DNA of 64,000 bases from a bacterium (GTDB lineage: Bacteria > Armatimonadota > UBA5829), in the NCBI GenBank assembly GCA_021372295.1, contig JAJFUS010000024.1:51606-115605 (forward strand), read 5' to 3'. This document shows, piece by piece, positions 33,020 to 41,586 of the stretch. The translations under genes and the position numbers were made by a program. Below the pieces are notes generated by a model. The model had not been told where the DNA came from. It worked only from the letters and a program-made list of their open reading frames with translations, and did not search any database. How positions within the stretch are numbered: the first letter of the stretch is position 1; each line of letters opens with the position of its first letter.

Positions 33020-33794
33020 CAAGCCGGTGCGAAAAAGAAGCGGCGTTGCCGACTGGACCGACGAAGAAACCGAACAGCTGTTTCTCGAATACGTTCGCAC
33101 AAGAAATCGGCGGATTCGCGATCAGTTGGTCATCATGCACCAGAACCTCGTCCGATTTCTAGCGGGCAAGTTCGCCAACAGGGGCGAGCCACTGGAGGAT
33201 TTGGTGCAGGTCGGGGTGATCGGGCTTATCAACGCCATAGACAGGTTCGATCCCGATAGAGGAACGAAGTTTTCGACCTATGCCACTCCCACCATCGTTG
33301 GTGAGATTCGCCGTCATTTTCGCGACAAAGCCTGGTCTCTCAAGGTTCCCAGACGCCTGCAGGAGCTGAACCTTGCGGCAAATAAGGCCGCCGAGGAGCT
33401 CAGCCAGCGCCTTGGGCATCCTCCTACGATCCAGGAGATTGCGACGGAAGTGGGTGCCAGCGAGGAGGAGACTCTGGAGGCCATCGAACTCGGTAACGCC
33501 TACGATACCGTCTCTCTCGACAGTAAGCTGCCTTATGAGGGCGAGTCCGCGCCTCTGACGCTTGCCGAGTTTGTAGGCGATCTGGATTCGTCGCTTCAGA
33601 GCATCGAGACTTACGGTGACTTAAAGCAGGCCGTGGATTGTCTGGAGCCGCGTGAGAAAGCGATTATATACTATAGGTTTTTTAAGGATATGTCTCAAAC
33701 CGAGGTCGCCAAGCGCCTGAACATATCGCAGATGCACGTTTCGCGCTTGCAGCAGAAGGCGTTGAAAAGGCTTAAAGAGCTTTTGAGCGCTTGA
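33003..33794 (+). CDS. sigB: Sigma factor of the SigB/SigF/SigG family
   Basis: A 263-residue RNA polymerase sigma factor. Region 2 is LFLEYVRTRNRRIRDQLVIMH...DLVQVGVIGLINAIDRFDPDRGTKFSTYATPTIVGEIRRHFRDK, region 3 runs about 110-180, and region 4 has DMSQTEVAKRLNISQMHVSRLQ with its helix-turn-helix. The ATG at 33003 overlaps rsbW; longer in-frame starts within rsbW lack homology. Control is expected through the partner-switching proteins encoded upstream. No protein phosphatase of the RsbU/P type is adjacent. Confidence 0.93.
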   Translation: MQDNDSKPVRKRSGVADWTDEETEQLFLEYVRTRNRRIRDQLVIMHQNLVRFLAGKFANRGEPLEDLVQVGVIGLINAIDRFDPDRGTKFSTYATPTIVGEIRRHFRDKAWSLKVPRRLQELNLAANKAAEELSQRLGHPPTIQEIATEVGASEEETLEAIELGNAYDTVSLDSKLPYEGESAPLTLAEFVGDLDSSLQSIETYGDLKQAVDCLEPREKAIIYYRFFKDMSQTEVAKRLNISQMHVSRLQQKALKRLKELLSA

Positions 33795-33808
33795 TAAATC
33801 AAATCTTG

Positions 33809-33837
33809 ATCGGGCGCGAGTGTAATTCGCGCCCGAT
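33809..33837. terminator. Hairpin between sigB and alr (convergent genes)
   Basis: Perfect 11-bp stem ATCGGGCGCGA/TCGCGCCCGAT with a 7-nt loop; no long T-tract on either side. Could serve both converging transcripts. Confidence 0.65.
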
Positions 33838-33903
33838 ACACAATATGAAGCATCGCTTTCTCTCCTCTGGGAGACCGCAAGTGTGAATGCTAACGTATGG
33901 TGG

Positions 33904-35004
33904 CTAGCCCACATACACCCTCGGCACAAGAGCGCTGGTGGGTATGCGCATTGCCGGGACGGTAACTTCGTCGCCGACCCGGATATGGGCGAAATTCGTG
34001 ATGTCAATCACGGTCATTTGCATCGCAATACGGCCGATTACAGGTGCTTTTCGGCCATTTATGTCCAAAAACAGCCTTTTTCGGACTTTTCTGACCGCGA
34101 ACTTCAGGGCACTTTGCCGGTATATCGGCCCCTCGGGGGCAAGAGTGAAGCCATCCGCATAGCCTATCGGGACGATTGCCGTCTTTGTGATTCGCCTGGT
34201 GACAAACTCGCCGCCATAACCTACCGGCGAGCCGGATTTGAGTTCTTTGACCTCGCAGATCCTGGCCTTGAGCTTCCACGTAGACTTCAGATCGAGTGTA
34301 TGTGGAACGTGCGTCGATGGATACTGCCCGTAGAGAATCGTGCCCGGTCGAACCATATCCATGTGCGAGTCGGGCATGCGAATGATTGCGGCGCTGTTTG
34401 CGCAGTGCGCAAGGCCATAATCAATGTCTGATCGGCGAAGATCGGTAAGCAGTTGCGTGAATCGTTCCAGTTGGAGCTTGGAGGACGATGCGTCCTGCTC
34501 GGAGGTAGTTGCGAAGTGCGTATATACCCCGGCGATTTCAAGACTGGGCAACTGGTGGACATGTTGAATCAGTTGATGTGCATCATCAATCGAAACTCCC
34601 AGCCGACCCATCCCTGTATCGATCTTTACGTGAACTTGCGCGGTCTTGCCGAGTCGCTGTGCGGCATCGGAGATGGTGTGCGCCAGTTCTATTGTCGAAA
34701 TCGTCATTTCGAGATCGGCATTGACTGCAATCTCAGCGTTTTCGGGCTGGATCGGCGCAAAGAGGAGAGTAGGGGATTCGATTCCCGCCTCACGCAGGAT
34801 TATAGCTTCATCTAGTCGCGTTACGGCAAGCATATCGGCTCCCGCTTCGATAAATGCCTTCGCAGGTTCGACGTAACCGTGCCCGAAGCCGTTGCTTTTT
34901 ACCACGGCCGTGATTTTTACGCCGTTGCCGACAACGTTTTTTACCTGCGCGAAATTATGCTTGAGCGCGGCCAGATCGACCTCGACCCACACGTCATGCG
35001 TCAT
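33904..35004 (-). CDS. alr: Alanine racemase
   Basis: Alr makes D-alanine for peptidoglycan with PLP. The 366-residue protein has WVEVDLAALKHNFAQVK, the PLP-lysine motif AVVKSNGFGHG, KIDTGMGRLGV, VRPGTILYG, the catalytic Tyr region GSPVGYGGEF and IPIGYADGF-like IVPIGYADGF. The PLP motif usually reads KANAYGHG, so this copy is somewhat diverged. ATG 35004 lies one base after the femAB stop and opens with the family N-terminus; longer in-frame starts lie inside femAB. Confidence 0.92.
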   Translation of the reverse strand: MTHDVWVEVDLAALKHNFAQVKNVVGNGVKITAVVKSNGFGHGYVEPAKAFIEAGADMLAVTRLDEAIILREAGIESPTLLFAPIQPENAEIAVNADLEMTISTIELAHTISDAAQRLGKTAQVHVKIDTGMGRLGVSIDDAHQLIQHVHQLPSLEIAGVYTHFATTSEQDASSSKLQLERFTQLLTDLRRSDIDYGLAHCANSAAIIRMPDSHMDMVRPGTILYGQYPSTHVPHTLDLKSTWKLKARICEVKELKSGSPVGYGGEFVTRRITKTAIVPIGYADGFTLAPEGPIYRQSALKFAVRKVRKRLFLDINGRKAPVIGRIAMQMTVIDITNFAHIRVGDEVTVPAMRIPTSALVPRVYVG

Positions 35005-35005
35005 A

Positions 35006-36070
35006 TCAGTCCTCGGCGCGACGTCTCGCCTTAAGGACTTGTTGAAGCCTCGGGCGAACGACATTCCACAGCCAGTAAAATCCAGGCGAGAGCACCATGT
35101 CATACTCGCCTATATACTCGACAAACCTCGGCGAAAAACCTTCCTTGAAACGGTTGAGACCCTGCAAATGGTCGTCGCCAGCGCCTTTTTTGGGGCTGAC
35201 CCCTCTGAAATCATACCACTTGCAGCCTGATTCCTTTGCCCACTGGATCATAGTCCATTGCATCAGGTGATTGGGCATAACGTTTCGGTGTTCATTGGAC
35301 GACGCGCCGTAAGTATACATCGCCTTGTCGCCGAAGATATACGCAATCGCGCCCGCCACAGGTTTGCCCTCGTAATATGTGAGGACGAGCCGCATGTTGC
35401 CTGACGGCACGAGCGCGTTCCACATATCCTCGAAGTAGCTCAAGCCCCGCACCAGGAAGCCGTCGCGCTTGCACGTTTCTTTGAGCAGTTCATAAAATTT
35501 GGGCAGGTCGGACCGAGGGCAATCCATGTCGACTGTCACACCTTTGCGAGCCGCCAGACGTATATTGTAGCGCCATTTCTCTTTGAACGATGCCATCAAC
35601 TCGTCGATACTTTTATCTAGGTCGAGTTGCATTACGCATTTCGGCTGAGTTCCGCCAAATCCCTGCGCCGCAATAGGTACGAACCCGGCTGACCGGATAT
35701 TGGCTTCGCTGACGGTGTCCTCGACTGGCACGGGCGGGTCGATTTTGAGGAGTATTGCTTTGTGCTGTGTTGCGGTTTGTCTAAGATGCTTGGTGAATTC
35801 TTTGACAAGTTCCGCGTCCTGCGTATCGAGCACGGGGCCTCTGGGCGCGTACATAATGCACCGGCCCGTCTTTGGGATCGATCTCTTTAGGAGCGATGCC
35901 GCCGCGACGATTTTTCCGCCGCATTCCGCGTATACGCGTACAGGTTTCCAGCCGCTGTGGGATTTGAGATCACCCCACTCGAACGACTGAAGCAAATCGC
36001 CCGTCTCAAAACGGGCGACAAAATCATTGAACCGATTTCGGTCTTGTTCTGAAGCTGTTCGGAAGTCCAT
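35006..36070 (-). CDS. FemAB-family peptidyltransferase
   Basis: FemA/B/X proteins add amino acids from aminoacyl-tRNA to the peptidoglycan stem peptide to build interpeptide bridges. The 354-residue protein has the double GNAT-like fold; recognisable are LLQSFEWGDLKSHSGWKPV, the Lys/Arg-rich FKEKWRYNIRLAARKGV, and the C-terminal YDFRGVSPKKGAGDDHLQGLNRFKEGF. The amino acid used cannot be told. It is followed after one base by alr, which fits a cell-wall operon. ATG 36070 is preferred to TTG 36079. Confidence 0.85.
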   Translation of the reverse strand: MDFRTASEQDRNRFNDFVARFETGDLLQSFEWGDLKSHSGWKPVRVYAECGGKIVAAASLLKRSIPKTGRCIMYAPRGPVLDTQDAELVKEFTKHLRQTATQHKAILLKIDPPVPVEDTVSEANIRSAGFVPIAAQGFGGTQPKCVMQLDLDKSIDELMASFKEKWRYNIRLAARKGVTVDMDCPRSDLPKFYELLKETCKRDGFLVRGLSYFEDMWNALVPSGNMRLVLTYYEGKPVAGAIAYIFGDKAMYTYGASSNEHRNVMPNHLMQWTMIQWAKESGCKWYDFRGVSPKKGAGDDHLQGLNRFKEGFSPRFVEYIGEYDMVLSPGFYWLWNVVRPRLQQVLKARRRAED

Positions 36071-36154
36071 TACAGTCAATTACGACAATCATGCCGAAAA
36101 TCCTGCATAAATTGTCGGCCAAGCGGCATTTTGTAAACTCCGAACATACAGCCA

Positions 36155-36183
36155 TTGACCACGGCTGACCAAAATGGTATAAT
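36155..36183 (+). promoter_or_regulatory. Promoter of tRNA-Lys
   Basis: TTGACC (36155-36160), 17-nt spacer, TATAAT (36178-36183); 21 bp before the tRNA. Confidence 0.7.
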
Positions 36184-36204
36184 TTGGCAGTTACAATAGA
36201 ATAT

Positions 36205-36279
36205 GGGTCGGTAACTCAGTGGTAGAGTATCGCCCTTTTAAGGCGAGAGTCCTGGGTTCGAATCCCAGCCGACCCACCA
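36205..36279 (+). tRNA. tRNA-Lys (anticodon TTT)
   Basis: Acceptor GGGTCGG/CCGACCC, D arm ACTC/GAGT, anticodon stem TCGCC/GGCGA with loop CTTTTAA giving TTT, T arm CTGGG/CCCAG with loop TTCGAAT, discriminator A and encoded CCA. Confidence 0.96.
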
Positions 36280-36378
36280 GTTTTTGAGTTCAAACCAAGC
36301 TGATTTTCAGCGAAGTGCACACATTTTCCACATATCAGTTGGTCGAGTTTGTAGTTTCAAATAGCGCCAACGCAACAA

Positions 36379-37179
36379 TCACCTGAACCTGGAAATCACC
36401 CACGATACGGCAAGCAATATAAACGCCGTCGTCGCAATGGATGGTCCTGATGGAACGTCAAGTCTCACAGAAGCAATGAGGCCAATTGTTGTCGCTATCG
36501 ATGCCGAAAGGATTGATAACGCAAACACTTTCCCCATTTTTTGCGTGAGAAGCAGTGCCGTCACTGGTGGCATCACCAGAAAGGCGAACGTCAACAGCGT
36601 TCCTGCCAACCTGATCGAAAGCGAAATCACCACACCGAGTATGAGGAAAAAAAGCAAATCCCAAAATGTCGACCTGATACCGGACGCTTGAGCAGTTTCC
36701 GGGTCGAACGCCGAGAACGTAAGCTGCTTGGCAAACAGTATATGAGTCAAGAGCGCGCCAACTCCCACACAAACCATCAGCCAGACCTGAGCCGGTGTGA
36801 CGGTTAATATGTCGCCGGAAAGGACGTCCAGCATGTGCCCCTCGCCCTGAGCGCTCTTAGCCACAAACAATACCGCGAGCGCCGATGCCAGAGCATAGCC
36901 TATGCCAATGAAGCTTTCCTGAGTGATGCGCTTGTCTTTGGGCTTGATCGAAAATGCCGCGACACCGCCAAAAGTCATCGCAAGCGCAAGAACCGACGGG
37001 TTCCAGTTGAGAAGCATTGCAAGCCCGACTCCCGCGCTTGACACCTGCGCCAGCGCCGCTCCGACGAATACTATCCTGCGCAGCACGACATACACACCCA
37101 GGTACGCACATACAACTCCGACAACAAGGCTTGCCATAAGAGCCGTGCGAAGAAATGAGTCGTTAAAAATACTAAGCAT
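36379..37179 (-). CDS. znuB: Metal ABC transporter permease (ZnuB-like)
   Basis: A 266-residue ABC-3 family permease with about eight helices, importing zinc or manganese. Typical segments are FLRTALMASLVVGVVCAYLG, YVVLRRIVFVGAALAQVS, LFVAKS...GDIL and AGTLLTFAFLVMPPVTALLL. Its first codons overlap the end of znuC by 8 bp. It is the last gene of a six-gene minus-strand cluster with znuC, znuA, a porin and two small Cys/His proteins. Zinc is preferred over manganese because of that context. Confidence 0.88.
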   Translation of the reverse strand: MLSIFNDSFLRTALMASLVVGVVCAYLGVYVVLRRIVFVGAALAQVSSAGVGLAMLLNWNPSVLALAMTFGGVAAFSIKPKDKRITQESFIGIGYALASALAVLFVAKSAQGEGHMLDVLSGDILTVTPAQVWLMVCVGVGALLTHILFAKQLTFSAFDPETAQASGIRSTFWDLLFFLILGVVISLSIRLAGTLLTFAFLVMPPVTALLLTQKMGKVFALSILSASIATTIGLIASVRLDVPSGPSIATTAFILLAVSWVISRFR

Positions 37180-37960
37180 CGCAACCTCCAGTAATTACGA
37201 CTCTTTGCGATCCGCATGACGCTACTTCGACAGGAATGCCATAAATGGATGTCAGTTTGTCAGATGAAAGCACATCCTCGATCTTTCCCATCGCTTTGAT
37301 CCCTTCGTCTATCAGAGCAAGAGTCTTTGCGTAATTGGCAACAACATTCAGCAGGTGGCTAACCATAACTATGGTCAGGCTGTCAGTCTGGTTAAATTTG
37401 GCAAGAAGTTCCATGATCGCATATTCGCTGCCTATGTCCATATCGTTTGTTGGTTCGTCAAGTATCAAGATTTCTGGCTCCATTGCAAGCGCGCGGGCAA
37501 TCAGAGTGCGTTGCTTCTGACCGCCTGAAAGCTCGCGGTATTGCCTGTTTGCCAGATCGGCGATGCCCACATGATTCAGACAGTTCATCACTGTTTCTTT
37601 GTCACTTTGATGTGGTTTGCCAAAAACTCCCAGCAGTGTGTATCTGCCCATAAGCGCAACGTCCATTACTGTGAACGGATAGACTTCGTCAATGAACTGG
37701 CGCTGCGGAACATATCCGAACCGAGCCTTTGGCTGCCGGGTAATTCGCCCGGATAGTGGCTGGAGAATACCTAAAATCGCCTTGAGAATCGTGGTTTTCC
37801 CAGTGCCATTAGGCCCCACAATTCCCAGGAAATCCCCGTGAGATAGCGTCAGGTTGACGTTTGAGATTATAGTTCGCTTTCCGTAGCCGAGATTTACGTC
37901 AGCAAATTCGAGCACTGTATCTTGATTGTTGTTTTTATTATTGCTATTCATATTAATCAT
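37172..37960 (-). CDS. znuC: Metal ABC transporter ATP-binding protein (ZnuC-like)
   Basis: A 262-residue ATPase with Walker A GPNGTGKTTILK, Q-loop YVPQR, signature LSGGQKQRTLIARAL, Walker B ILILDEPTNDMD and H-loop VSHLLNVV. The MntB/ZnuC-type layout (FADVNLGYGKRTIISNVNL) is clear. An Asn-rich N-terminal stretch (NSNNKNNN) precedes the fold; a later start is possible. It is separated from znuA by 67 bp that hold a perfect 13-bp hairpin. Confidence 0.9.
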   Translation of the reverse strand: MINMNSNNKNNNQDTVLEFADVNLGYGKRTIISNVNLTLSHGDFLGIVGPNGTGKTTILKAILGILQPLSGRITRQPKARFGYVPQRQFIDEVYPFTVMDVALMGRYTLLGVFGKPHQSDKETVMNCLNHVGIADLANRQYRELSGGQKQRTLIARALAMEPEILILDEPTNDMDIGSEYAIMELLAKFNQTDSLTIVMVSHLLNVVANYAKTLALIDEGIKAMGKIEDVLSSDKLTSIYGIPVEVASCGSQRVVITGGCDA

Positions 37961-37977
37961 CTTCGTCGGCAGGCTTG

Positions 37978-38011
37978 ATCCGTATAATTCACTTTCGCGA
38001 ATTATACGGAT
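37978..38011 (-). promoter_or_regulatory. Intra-operon hairpin between znuA and znuC
   Basis: Perfect 13-bp stem ATCCGTATAATTC/GAATTATACGGAT with an 8-nt loop, extendable by GCAGG/CCTGC on its outside. No T-tract on the minus strand; it may protect the znuA mRNA or reduce expression of znuCB relative to znuA. Confidence 0.55.
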
Positions 38012-38027
38012 ACCTGCTGAGGCCTTT

Positions 38028-38939
38028 CTAACGCAGAGCGTTTTGATACTTATCGACCCATGAATCTATGAGATCGAAGTAGCTCTTGGCACCGTCGGAG
38101 CCCACCGAGTAAGGTACGGTCTTGTACTTTGTGCCGGTCTCTCTCTCAATCAGGTCCGGAAAGCGTTTAGAATATACCGACTCAATCACGACAGCCTTTA
38201 TCTTCTGATCTTTCATTCGACGAATCAGTTCGGACACATGCGATGCAGACGGAGGAATTCCGGGTTTGTCCTCGATAGTTCCGAAGCTCTTCAGGCCGAA
38301 CCGATGGAGAAAATATATGGCGCTCTGGTGGTAAGTGACGACTCTGTAGCCTTTAAATGGCTCCAGCTCTTTCTTCCATTTTTTAATCCGGCTGTCGATC
38401 TCTTTCGCAAACGCCTGATAGTTGTCTTGAAACGTCTCTTTGTTGGCAGGATCGATCCTTATAAGCCCATTGACGATGTTTTTGGCAATCACTTTGCCGT
38501 TTTCCGGATCGTAGAAGTAGTGAGGATTGCCATAGACGTGAATGTCACCGGATGCGCCGGTAACTTGTTCTTTGGGCACTTCAAGTCGATGAATATTCTC
38601 TGACGCGTCGACATATCCTTTGCCGCCCTTATTCACTTTTCTGTTGGCTGAGGCGTTTATAAGCGAGTCCATCCACATATCCAGGTCCAGCCCAACACGA
38701 ACCACCAAATCTGCATGAGCGATTTTGCTGACATCGCTTGGCCTGGGTTCCACTCTATGGTAATCGCGATTAGGCTTTGCAACTGAATACACAGATACTT
38801 TGTTGCCGCCGACCTGTCTGGCTATATCCGCCAACTCGGGCGTTGCGGTGATTATATCAATCGCGGCGCTTGCACAAGATATTGCGCCGAGAGCTATCGC
38901 TGCAATTAGCGTTGAAGTCAGAAGCTTATTGATTTTCAT
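38028..38939 (-). CDS. znuA: Periplasmic metal-binding protein (ZnuA-like)
   Basis: A 303-residue solute-binding protein of the cluster 9 (TroA/ZnuA) family. Signal peptide MKINKLLTSTLIAAIALGAISCASA; a Cys at about 22 could make it a lipoprotein, although the lipobox is poor. Metal ligands of the family are visible: His in DYHRVEPRPSD, His in NPHYFYDP, His in VTYHQSAIYFLHRFG and Glu in VVIESVYS. The His-rich loop of some zinc-binding ZnuA proteins is missing. It is preceded on the strand by the porin gene after 19 bp. Confidence 0.88.
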   Translation of the reverse strand: MKINKLLTSTLIAAIALGAISCASAAIDIITATPELADIARQVGGNKVSVYSVAKPNRDYHRVEPRPSDVSKIAHADLVVRVGLDLDMWMDSLINASANRKVNKGGKGYVDASENIHRLEVPKEQVTGASGDIHVYGNPHYFYDPENGKVIAKNIVNGLIRIDPANKETFQDNYQAFAKEIDSRIKKWKKELEPFKGYRVVTYHQSAIYFLHRFGLKSFGTIEDKPGIPPSASHVSELIRRMKDQKIKAVVIESVYSKRFPDLIERETGTKYKTVPYSVGSDGAKSYFDLIDSWVDKYQNALR

Positions 38940-38958
38940 TTTTCAGATGTCCTTTGAG

Positions 38959-40221
38959 TTATTCAAGATTGTGAGTGTGAGGTCCGATGCCCCAGACCCA
39001 TTGCAGCCAAAGCTCGTTGTATGAGTCCGAGTCTGGACGCGAACCATGGTTACCTTGCACCCGCACATAATATTGTTCGGAGAACTGGTGAGTGTAGATC
39101 AGAGAGTATGCCCACTCATGCAAATCGGTCGCCTGAGGAAACTGTGACCAGCTATACATCGTACCGATGCTGTTATATTTGTTCAAGCGGTAGTCGCTGT
39201 AGACATAGTAGCCGTTTGCGGTTTTGGCTGTCGGGTCGTCCATGTCTTTTCGCCAGAACTGCTCTCCGCGAAGCAGAAACCTGGTGTCGTTATCTCCGAA
39301 GTGACGGTAGCTAAAGTCTGCTCCAGTAAGTCGCGTTCTTCCGGTTAAGAGAATCAGGTCGTCAGAATCGCCCTCGGTATACGATCCACCCAGCTCAATC
39401 TCATCGTTAGGAGAAACTGGGTAGCCCGTCCAGAGCCGAGCTGTGTTGAACCGATTGCTGAACGCGGCTCCCGGGCCTACGACGATATCAGGCAGATCGG
39501 TGGATTCGCCTGACTCTCCACCTGCCCAGGTTCCCAGGTCGGCTTCAACAAACAGTCCGCTTTGGGTGGGCAGCAGGTAGCTGAGCTGGAGGCCTTCACC
39601 TGTCAAGTTTTCTTCCGCCACCATGTTGGTAAATGCAAGCGGCCTGTTTACCCACGGCCACGAATGGCTGTGAAGCATGTTCGTCCGTCCGAACGGCACA
39701 TATTTTTTGCCCACATTGAAGTTCAGTCCTTTGTACAATCCCAAGTAGGAAAGATAACATTCCTCAAGCTGCGCGGGACTGTCTTCTGCCGGGCTCATGG
39801 AAATATAGGCGTCGGCTTTGACGTTGGGATACACCCAGCCCTGAATTCCAAGTTCGCCTTCGGAAAGGCGCAGGGAGTTTCGTCTATCATCCAGTTTGTC
39901 TGAACTTGTCATCCACTTTGCTTGGCCTATGAAACTGATATCGGGCAGAGCCAGAGCTTTGCCTGCCGATTGTGCGCTTGAAGATGCCTCACTGCCGGTC
40001 TCATAGGGTTGCTCCTCAGCATTGTCGGACGTCTGATTTTGCTGACCTGTAATCTGCTGCAGGCGCTGTTCAAGATCTGCTATCTTGGCTTTTAAGGCAT
40101 TGAATTCATCCTTGGATATCGTTGCTGTATCTTGAGAGGCATCGTCATCCAGCGCATCCTGGCACAGAGCCGGAACAGCAAGCGCAAAAATGCACATGAA
40201 TACCAAAACATAGTATTTCAA
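38959..40221 (-). CDS. Porin-like outer-membrane beta-barrel protein of the metal cluster
   Basis: A 420-residue protein with a signal peptide (MKYYVLVFMCIFALAVPALC), a ~50-residue coiled-coil segment (ISKDEFNALKAKIADLEQRLQQI) and a long region of alternating aromatic/polar strands (SLRLSEGELGIQGWVYPNVKADAYISMS, LNFNVGKKYVPFGRTNM, DFSYRHFGDNDTRFLLRGEQFWR) ending WVWGIGPHTHNLE. This is typical of porins placed beside zinc importers. Its place directly upstream of znuA suggests passage of zinc across the outer membrane. It is also the best single sign that the cell is diderm. Confidence 0.8.
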   Translation of the reverse strand: MKYYVLVFMCIFALAVPALCQDALDDDASQDTATISKDEFNALKAKIADLEQRLQQITGQQNQTSDNAEEQPYETGSEASSSAQSAGKALALPDISFIGQAKWMTSSDKLDDRRNSLRLSEGELGIQGWVYPNVKADAYISMSPAEDSPAQLEECYLSYLGLYKGLNFNVGKKYVPFGRTNMLHSHSWPWVNRPLAFTNMVAEENLTGEGLQLSYLLPTQSGLFVEADLGTWAGGESGESTDLPDIVVGPGAAFSNRFNTARLWTGYPVSPNDEIELGGSYTEGDSDDLILLTGRTRLTGADFSYRHFGDNDTRFLLRGEQFWRKDMDDPTAKTANGYYVYSDYRLNKYNSIGTMYSWSQFPQATDLHEWAYSLIYTHQFSEQYYVRVQGNHGSRPDSDSYNELWLQWVWGIGPHTHNLE

Positions 40222-40253
40222 TTTTGCTGGTTCTCCTTGTTGTTATTTAGTAA

Positions 40254-40661
40254 TTACGGATTGTCGTGGAGGAGCCAGCATATAGGCGGAGCTCTGGGTG
40301 GAGTTTGATATATGTCATTGCTATAGTGGTGGTGGTGAACTGTGGCCGAATCGGCAATGACGATATCCGGCTTTGCGATGATGACAGGCGTCCGAATAGC
40401 GCCTGCACTGCTAAGAGTCCACATGCAAGAAGCGCATTCGTGATTCAGCACCGAATGCATCCCATGAATAGAATGCACGCGATTTCTCGATGCACAAGCA
40501 AATATATCGTCGTTGCACACGTGCGTATATGGCGAGATCAAGGTCAGCAGCATGTAAAATACAAGCGCGCACCAAGAAGTCACATACTTAATCGATATTG
40601 ACGCAGCCATTTGCCCGCGGTTTATGACAGCCGGATTGTTTCCTGGTCTCATTGAAACCAT
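40254..40661 (-). CDS. Small Cys/His-rich membrane-anchored protein, first copy (DUF2946-like)
   Basis: A 135-residue protein of unknown function. One hydrophobic helix (about 26-46, WCALVFYMLLTLISPYTHVC) acts as signal or anchor; then come scattered His residues and the motif HECASCMW (CxxC), and a C-terminal HHHHY cluster. It resembles DUF2946-type proteins that accompany metal genes, but the match is loose. A paralogue (HHCVACDF) lies 102 bp upstream on the same strand and the porin 32 bp downstream. A role in binding or handing over zinc is inferred from residues and position. ATG 40661 has GGGAG upstream; 40652 and 40682 are alternatives. Confidence 0.6.
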   Translation of the reverse strand: MVSMRPGNNPAVINRGQMAASISIKYVTSWCALVFYMLLTLISPYTHVCNDDIFACASRNRVHSIHGMHSVLNHECASCMWTLSSAGAIRTPVIIAKPDIVIADSATVHHHHYSNDIYQTPPRAPPICWLLHDNP

Positions 40662-40763
40662 TTTTCTCCCATTATGACTCACGACGACGATGCCTTAAGC
40701 CTGACGAGCTTGTTCGGCAATCGCTTTTAGTGTCAAGAAGCATCTTGCAGAATTGTGGAAGCT

Positions 40764-41087
40764 TTATGCTGTGGGAGGAGACCGGGGAGAACTCGAAACA
40801 TCAGTGGCGTTGAGAATTGGGCATTCCGTTGTGGACACTTTTACAGCACGCGCCGCATTACGGGCGTGTACGAATGCCGGCGTAAAAGTAGAGCAGCCTG
40901 TATTGTTCAGAGCAAAATCACATGCAACGCAGTGGTGTGATCTAGATATACTGCAAATACAGATGGCGGAATCATACGTGTGGCGGCTACGATAGCTGTC
41001 AGTGTGCAATACACTGATTACGTTCAGAAGCAGAAACGCTATCAGGCACACAACTGCAGGCGTTCTTCTTTGTCTGGATTTACTCAT
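40764..41087 (-). CDS. Small Cys/His-rich membrane-anchored protein, second copy
   Basis: A 107-residue paralogue of the previous protein: an N-terminal basic stretch, one hydrophobic helix (about 9-28, VVCLIAFLLLNVISVLH), then CIC and the motif HHCVACDF with CxxC, matching HECASCMW in the other copy. It is the first gene of the minus-strand metal cluster. The C-terminal region has two further Cys. ATG 41087 is chosen because it opens just before the basic stretch; a GTG at 41126 would add 13 residues overlapping the proposed -10 element. Function unknown; metal binding is inferred. Confidence 0.55.
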   Translation of the reverse strand: MSKSRQRRTPAVVCLIAFLLLNVISVLHTDSYRSRHTYDSAICICSISRSHHCVACDFALNNTGCSTFTPAFVHARNAARAVKVSTTECPILNATDVSSSPRSPPTA

Positions 41088-41116
41088 ATCACGACACTTA
41101 AGGACGAGTTTCTTGC

Positions 41117-41165
41117 ATTTTAGCACGAAACTTATACATAGGCAAATATGTAATAACGATCGTTA
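41117..41165 (-). promoter_or_regulatory. Candidate promoter and operator of the metal cluster
   Basis: On the minus strand TTGCCT, a 17-nt spacer and TAAAAT (ending near 41117) form a possible promoter. About 15 nt upstream of the -35 is the perfect 12-bp palindrome TAACGATCGTTA (41154-41165), a candidate regulator site, possibly for a Fur-family protein such as Zur. It does not match the textbook Zur boxes exactly. Confidence 0.35.
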
Positions 41166-41354
41166 GCCAATAGTAATCTGCGCTATATTCGCTAAGCCTG
41201 TCGTCCTTTTGACCGGAGAACATTCAGACGCATTTGTGGGAGACAACAATTCCTACACCAAGCAACCAAAAACAAAGATTCACTCTGTTGAAAGCACTAG
41301 TGTTGAGCTGGCTTTGTGGTTTCTTAGGAATAACGAAGTGGTCATACTTGAGAG

Positions 41355-41429
41355 TGGTGGGCGGTATTGGAATTGAACCAATGACCTCTTCGGTGTCAAC
41401 GAAGCGTTCTCCCACTGAACTAACCGCCC
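41355..41429 (-). tRNA. tRNA-Val (anticodon GAC)
   Basis: Minus-strand acceptor GGGCGGT/ACCGCCC, D arm GTTC/GAAC, anticodon stem CTTCG/CGAAG with loop TTGACAC giving GAC, T arm ATTGG/CCAAT with loop TTCAATT, discriminator A and encoded CCA. Confidence 0.95.
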
Positions 41430-41586
41430 GGAGCAACTAAGTATTATTATACAGAAAGTGCTCGAAGTTGTAAATAGCCCAGGGCGAACGCATCTAACTG
41501 ACGAGTATTTGTTCGAGATAAGAGTTGTCCCAGGCGGCTTTTCTGAGTTTGCTTCCGACGCTTGCCTTTGACTTTTGCTTTTTAAT

